DNA of 64,000 nt from Solitalea agri (lineage in GTDB: Bacteria; Bacteroidota; Bacteroidia; Sphingobacteriales; Sphingobacteriaceae): assembly GCF_023914155.1 (NCBI RefSeq), contig NZ_JAMWYS010000058.1:248001-312000 (forward strand). The letters run 5' to 3'. Positions 62,430-64,000 of the stretch are shown one piece after another. Each line of letters begins with the position of its first letter. The first letter of the stretch is position 1. A model generated the notes under the pieces. That model saw nothing but the letters and a program-made list of their open reading frames with translations. It searched no databases and was not told where the DNA came from. Both the position numbers and the translations under genes were made by a program.

Positions 62430-62657
62430 ATGAATAACTCAAGATCACTAATGGCTCTTGTTGTAGGTATTGCAGCAGGTGCTGCTTTGAACGCTATGCT
62501 TAATTCCGAAAAAGGCTTGGAATTTAAAAGAAAAGCCAAAGAAAACCTTAAACGTACGTCTGATGACTTAATGGATAAATTCAAAGGTCATCTGGAAAGT
62601 GGGAAAAATCAGTTAGCCGATAAAATGCATCAGGCTGCAGATAGTCTGAAAAGCTAG
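62430..62657 (+). CDS. YtxH-like small protein
   Basis: Protein of 75 residues: an N-terminal glycine/alanine-rich hydrophobic segment (ALVVGIAAGAALNAMLN) and a charged amphipathic helix (KRKAKENLKRTSDDLMDKFKGHLESGKNQLADKMHQAADSL). This is the layout of YtxH/general stress proteins, membrane-tethered with an apolipoprotein-like helix. It forms an operon with the preceding small gene and ends at a strong palindrome. Confidence 0.82.
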   Translation: MNNSRSLMALVVGIAAGAALNAMLNSEKGLEFKRKAKENLKRTSDDLMDKFKGHLESGKNQLADKMHQAADSLKS

Positions 62658-62663
62658 CTTTAA

Positions 62664-62701
62664 AAAGCGATCGGCCAAAAACATACTTGACCGATCGCTT
62701 T
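62664..62701. terminator. Bidirectional terminator
   Basis: AAAGCGATCGG (62664-62674) / CCGATCGCTTT (62691-62701), 11 bp with a 16-base loop, between the YtxH-like gene and the convergent debranching-type gene. Confidence 0.85.
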
Positions 62702-62724
62702 AAGTAATAATAACGTTCCAATTT

Positions 62725-64000
62725 TCATTTAATAACGTAAATCTCCCAATCTGCTGGTTTGGATTTAACAATCAAACCCGTATCATTTTTATACTTATGC
62801 AACTCAAACGAAGCCTTTCCTTTACCAACTACTAAATCTTCGATAATGATGTTATTAAGAAAATCTGGAAGTACAGGTTGCTTAAAAACAATCTTCTTTT
62901 CAATGGCATTTATTTCCATTCTTAAACACGCTTCCATAAGCATGAATACCGCACCAACAGCCCAAGCCTGTGGAGAACAGGCTACCGGATAAGCGGTAGG
63001 TCCTTCACCTTTTCTTCTATAAAAACCGCAGAACAGTTCAGGCAAACGCTGTAACTCTATAAAAATTGAAGCATCAAATAATGCCCCGGTCAATTTAATA
63101 ACCTCTTGCTGAAAGAAATATTTAGAAAAGCCGGAGGCAATAATAGCCACATCATGAGGCCATACCGAACCGTTATGATACGACATAGGATTATACCTTT
63201 TTTCCTCAACACTCAAGGTTCTTATCCCCCATCCGCTAAACATATCATCCTTCATTAAATTCTCCTTCATTCTCATGGCTTTCTCTTTATCAGCTATACC
63301 CGAATAAAGTACGTGTCCTGCATTCGATGATTTAACCATGCAAGCTTTCTTTTGACCGTCAAGAGCAAGGACGTACCAGCCGGTTTCATCGTCCCAAAAT
63401 TGTTGGTTAAAGAGTTCCTTTAATTGCTGTGCCTGTTTTCTGAGCTTAGTGGCCAACTCCTTTTTATCGAGCGCATCGGCTAGTTCGGCCGCTTTATATT
63501 TAGCATCATAAACATACCCCTGAACTTCACATAAAGCAATAGGAGGTTCAGCAAGTTCGCCTGAAGAATGGGAAATAGAATCATGCGAATCTTTCCATCC
63601 CTGGTTAAACAACCCGTTAATGCTTTTATGCTGATACTCAACAAAACCATCACCATCTACGTCGCCATATTTATCTATCCAATCGAGAGCTTTCTCAATA
63701 TGGGGCCACATTTCTTTGATGAACTTGAGATTAGCCGTGCGCTTATAATAGGCTCCACATAATACCACAAACAAAGGCGTTGAGTCTATTGATCCATAAT
63801 ACTGTTTAAATGGAATTTCATTACACTCCACTAGTTCTCCTCCCCTGGTTTCATGCAGTATTTTTCCCGGTTCGGCATCCTGGTATGCATTTTCTACTAA
63901 TGCCTGGTTTTTAGCAAGGAAACAAATGGTATCACGTGCAAGGTCAGGTGCTATCCAAAGTGTTTCCAAAGCCGTTATAATGCCGTCTCGACCAAAGGCC
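62725..64000 (-). CDS. Amylo-alpha-1,6-glucosidase / glycogen-debranching-type enzyme (5' partial)
   Basis: C-terminal part of a large (alpha/alpha)6-barrel glucosidase. The frame stays open to the window edge and reads [18 protein letters not shown] just before the TTG that would otherwise be called a start, so the N-terminus is cut off. Recognisable parts are [20 protein letters not shown], the catalytic-acid region [13 protein letters not shown] and the C-terminal [29 protein letters not shown]. Bacteroidota enzymes of this type release alpha-1,6 branches or act on stress-related oligosaccharides; the exact specificity is open. It is convergent with the small stress genes. Confidence 0.9.
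   Translation of the reverse strand, partial: AFGRDGIITALETLWIAPDLARDTICFLAKNQALVENAYQDAEPGKILHETRGGELVECNEIPFKQYYGSIDSTPLFVVLCGAYYKRTANLKFIKEMWPHIEKALDWIDKYGDVDGDGFVEYQHKSINGLFNQGWKDSHDSISHSSGELAEPPIALCEVQGYVYDAKYKAAELADALDKKELATKLRKQAQQLKELFNQQFWDDETGWYVLALDGQKKACMVKSSNAGHVLYSGIADKEKAMRMKENLMKDDMFSGWGIRTLSVEEKRYNPMSYHNGSVWPHDVAIIASGFSKYFFQQEVIKLTGALFDASIFIELQRLPELFCGFYRRKGEGPTAYPVACSPQAWAVGAVFMLMEACLRMEINAIEKKIVFKQPVLPDFLNNIIIEDLVVGKGKASFELHKYKNDTGLIVKSKPADWEIYVIK

Noticed and set aside
1-64000. CRISPR arrays, insertion sequences, prophage genes, integrases
   Set aside because: No regularly spaced repeats, transposase or phage-type proteins were seen in either strand; the window appears free of obvious mobile elements.

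Overview
The window looks like a chromosomal segment of an AT-rich Bacteroidota bacterium, most likely from the Sphingobacteriaceae or a close relative. This is inferred from gene content, not from a search. The signs are: near absence of Shine-Dalgarno sequences, occasional TAnnTTTG-type promoter boxes, Y_Y_Y-propeller regulators with a LuxR-type DNA-binding end, head-GIN (DUF2807) and YCII-type proteins, a short (about 740 residue) PurL, and many secreted proteins ending their signal peptide in A-Q. Strand switches are frequent and are often marked by strong intrinsic-terminator hairpins.

Layout. 1-430: 3' end of nuoB. 0.5-9.2 kb: housekeeping genes (D15-type outer membrane protein, tRNA-Thr, an odd histidine-phosphatase lipoprotein, queG, a two-gene PAS kinase/response regulator pair, a DnaQ-type exonuclease, two secreted thioredoxin-fold proteins, lgt, fbp). 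9.4-15.3 kb: a phosphodiesterase, a TrmN6-type methyltransferase, a YiiX-type hydrolase, purL, ferritin, 3-hydroxybutyryl-CoA dehydrogenase. 15.7-21.8 kb: gltB-gltD glutamate synthase. 22-26 kb: an operon of a PLP fold-III enzyme, an aldonolactone-oxidase-type flavoprotein and an exported M20 peptidase. 26-31.5 kb: hypotheticals, a serine hydrolase, a degenerate TraB-family protein and a SulP transporter.

31.6-41.4 kb is the most interesting block. It is a seven-gene, tightly packed minus-strand operon: hybrid histidine kinase with Hpt, two stand-alone receiver proteins, a membrane HEAT-repeat protein, a processive family 2 glycosyltransferase, a TPR/YaiO-type outer membrane barrel, and a five-TM LtaS-like phosphotransferase. 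It reads as a complete synthase-dependent extracellular polymer system whose signalling inputs have no DNA-binding output, so control is probably at the protein level. 41.9-50.8 kb is a beta-glucan degradation locus (GH5, two GH30, GH16) with its own one-component membrane regulator but no SusC/SusD pair in view.

51-56 kb holds a YCII-like protein, a DUF937-OmpA fusion, a DUF2807 lipoprotein and a slipin/NfeD protease pair. 56-64 kb is a DNA-repair and stress block: a possible 59-residue small protein, Ku, LigD (PE-LIG-POL order), topoisomerase IB, then small stress-type proteins (DUF2383, acidic disordered protein, YtxH-like) and the C-terminal part of a glycogen-debranching-type enzyme that runs off the window edge.
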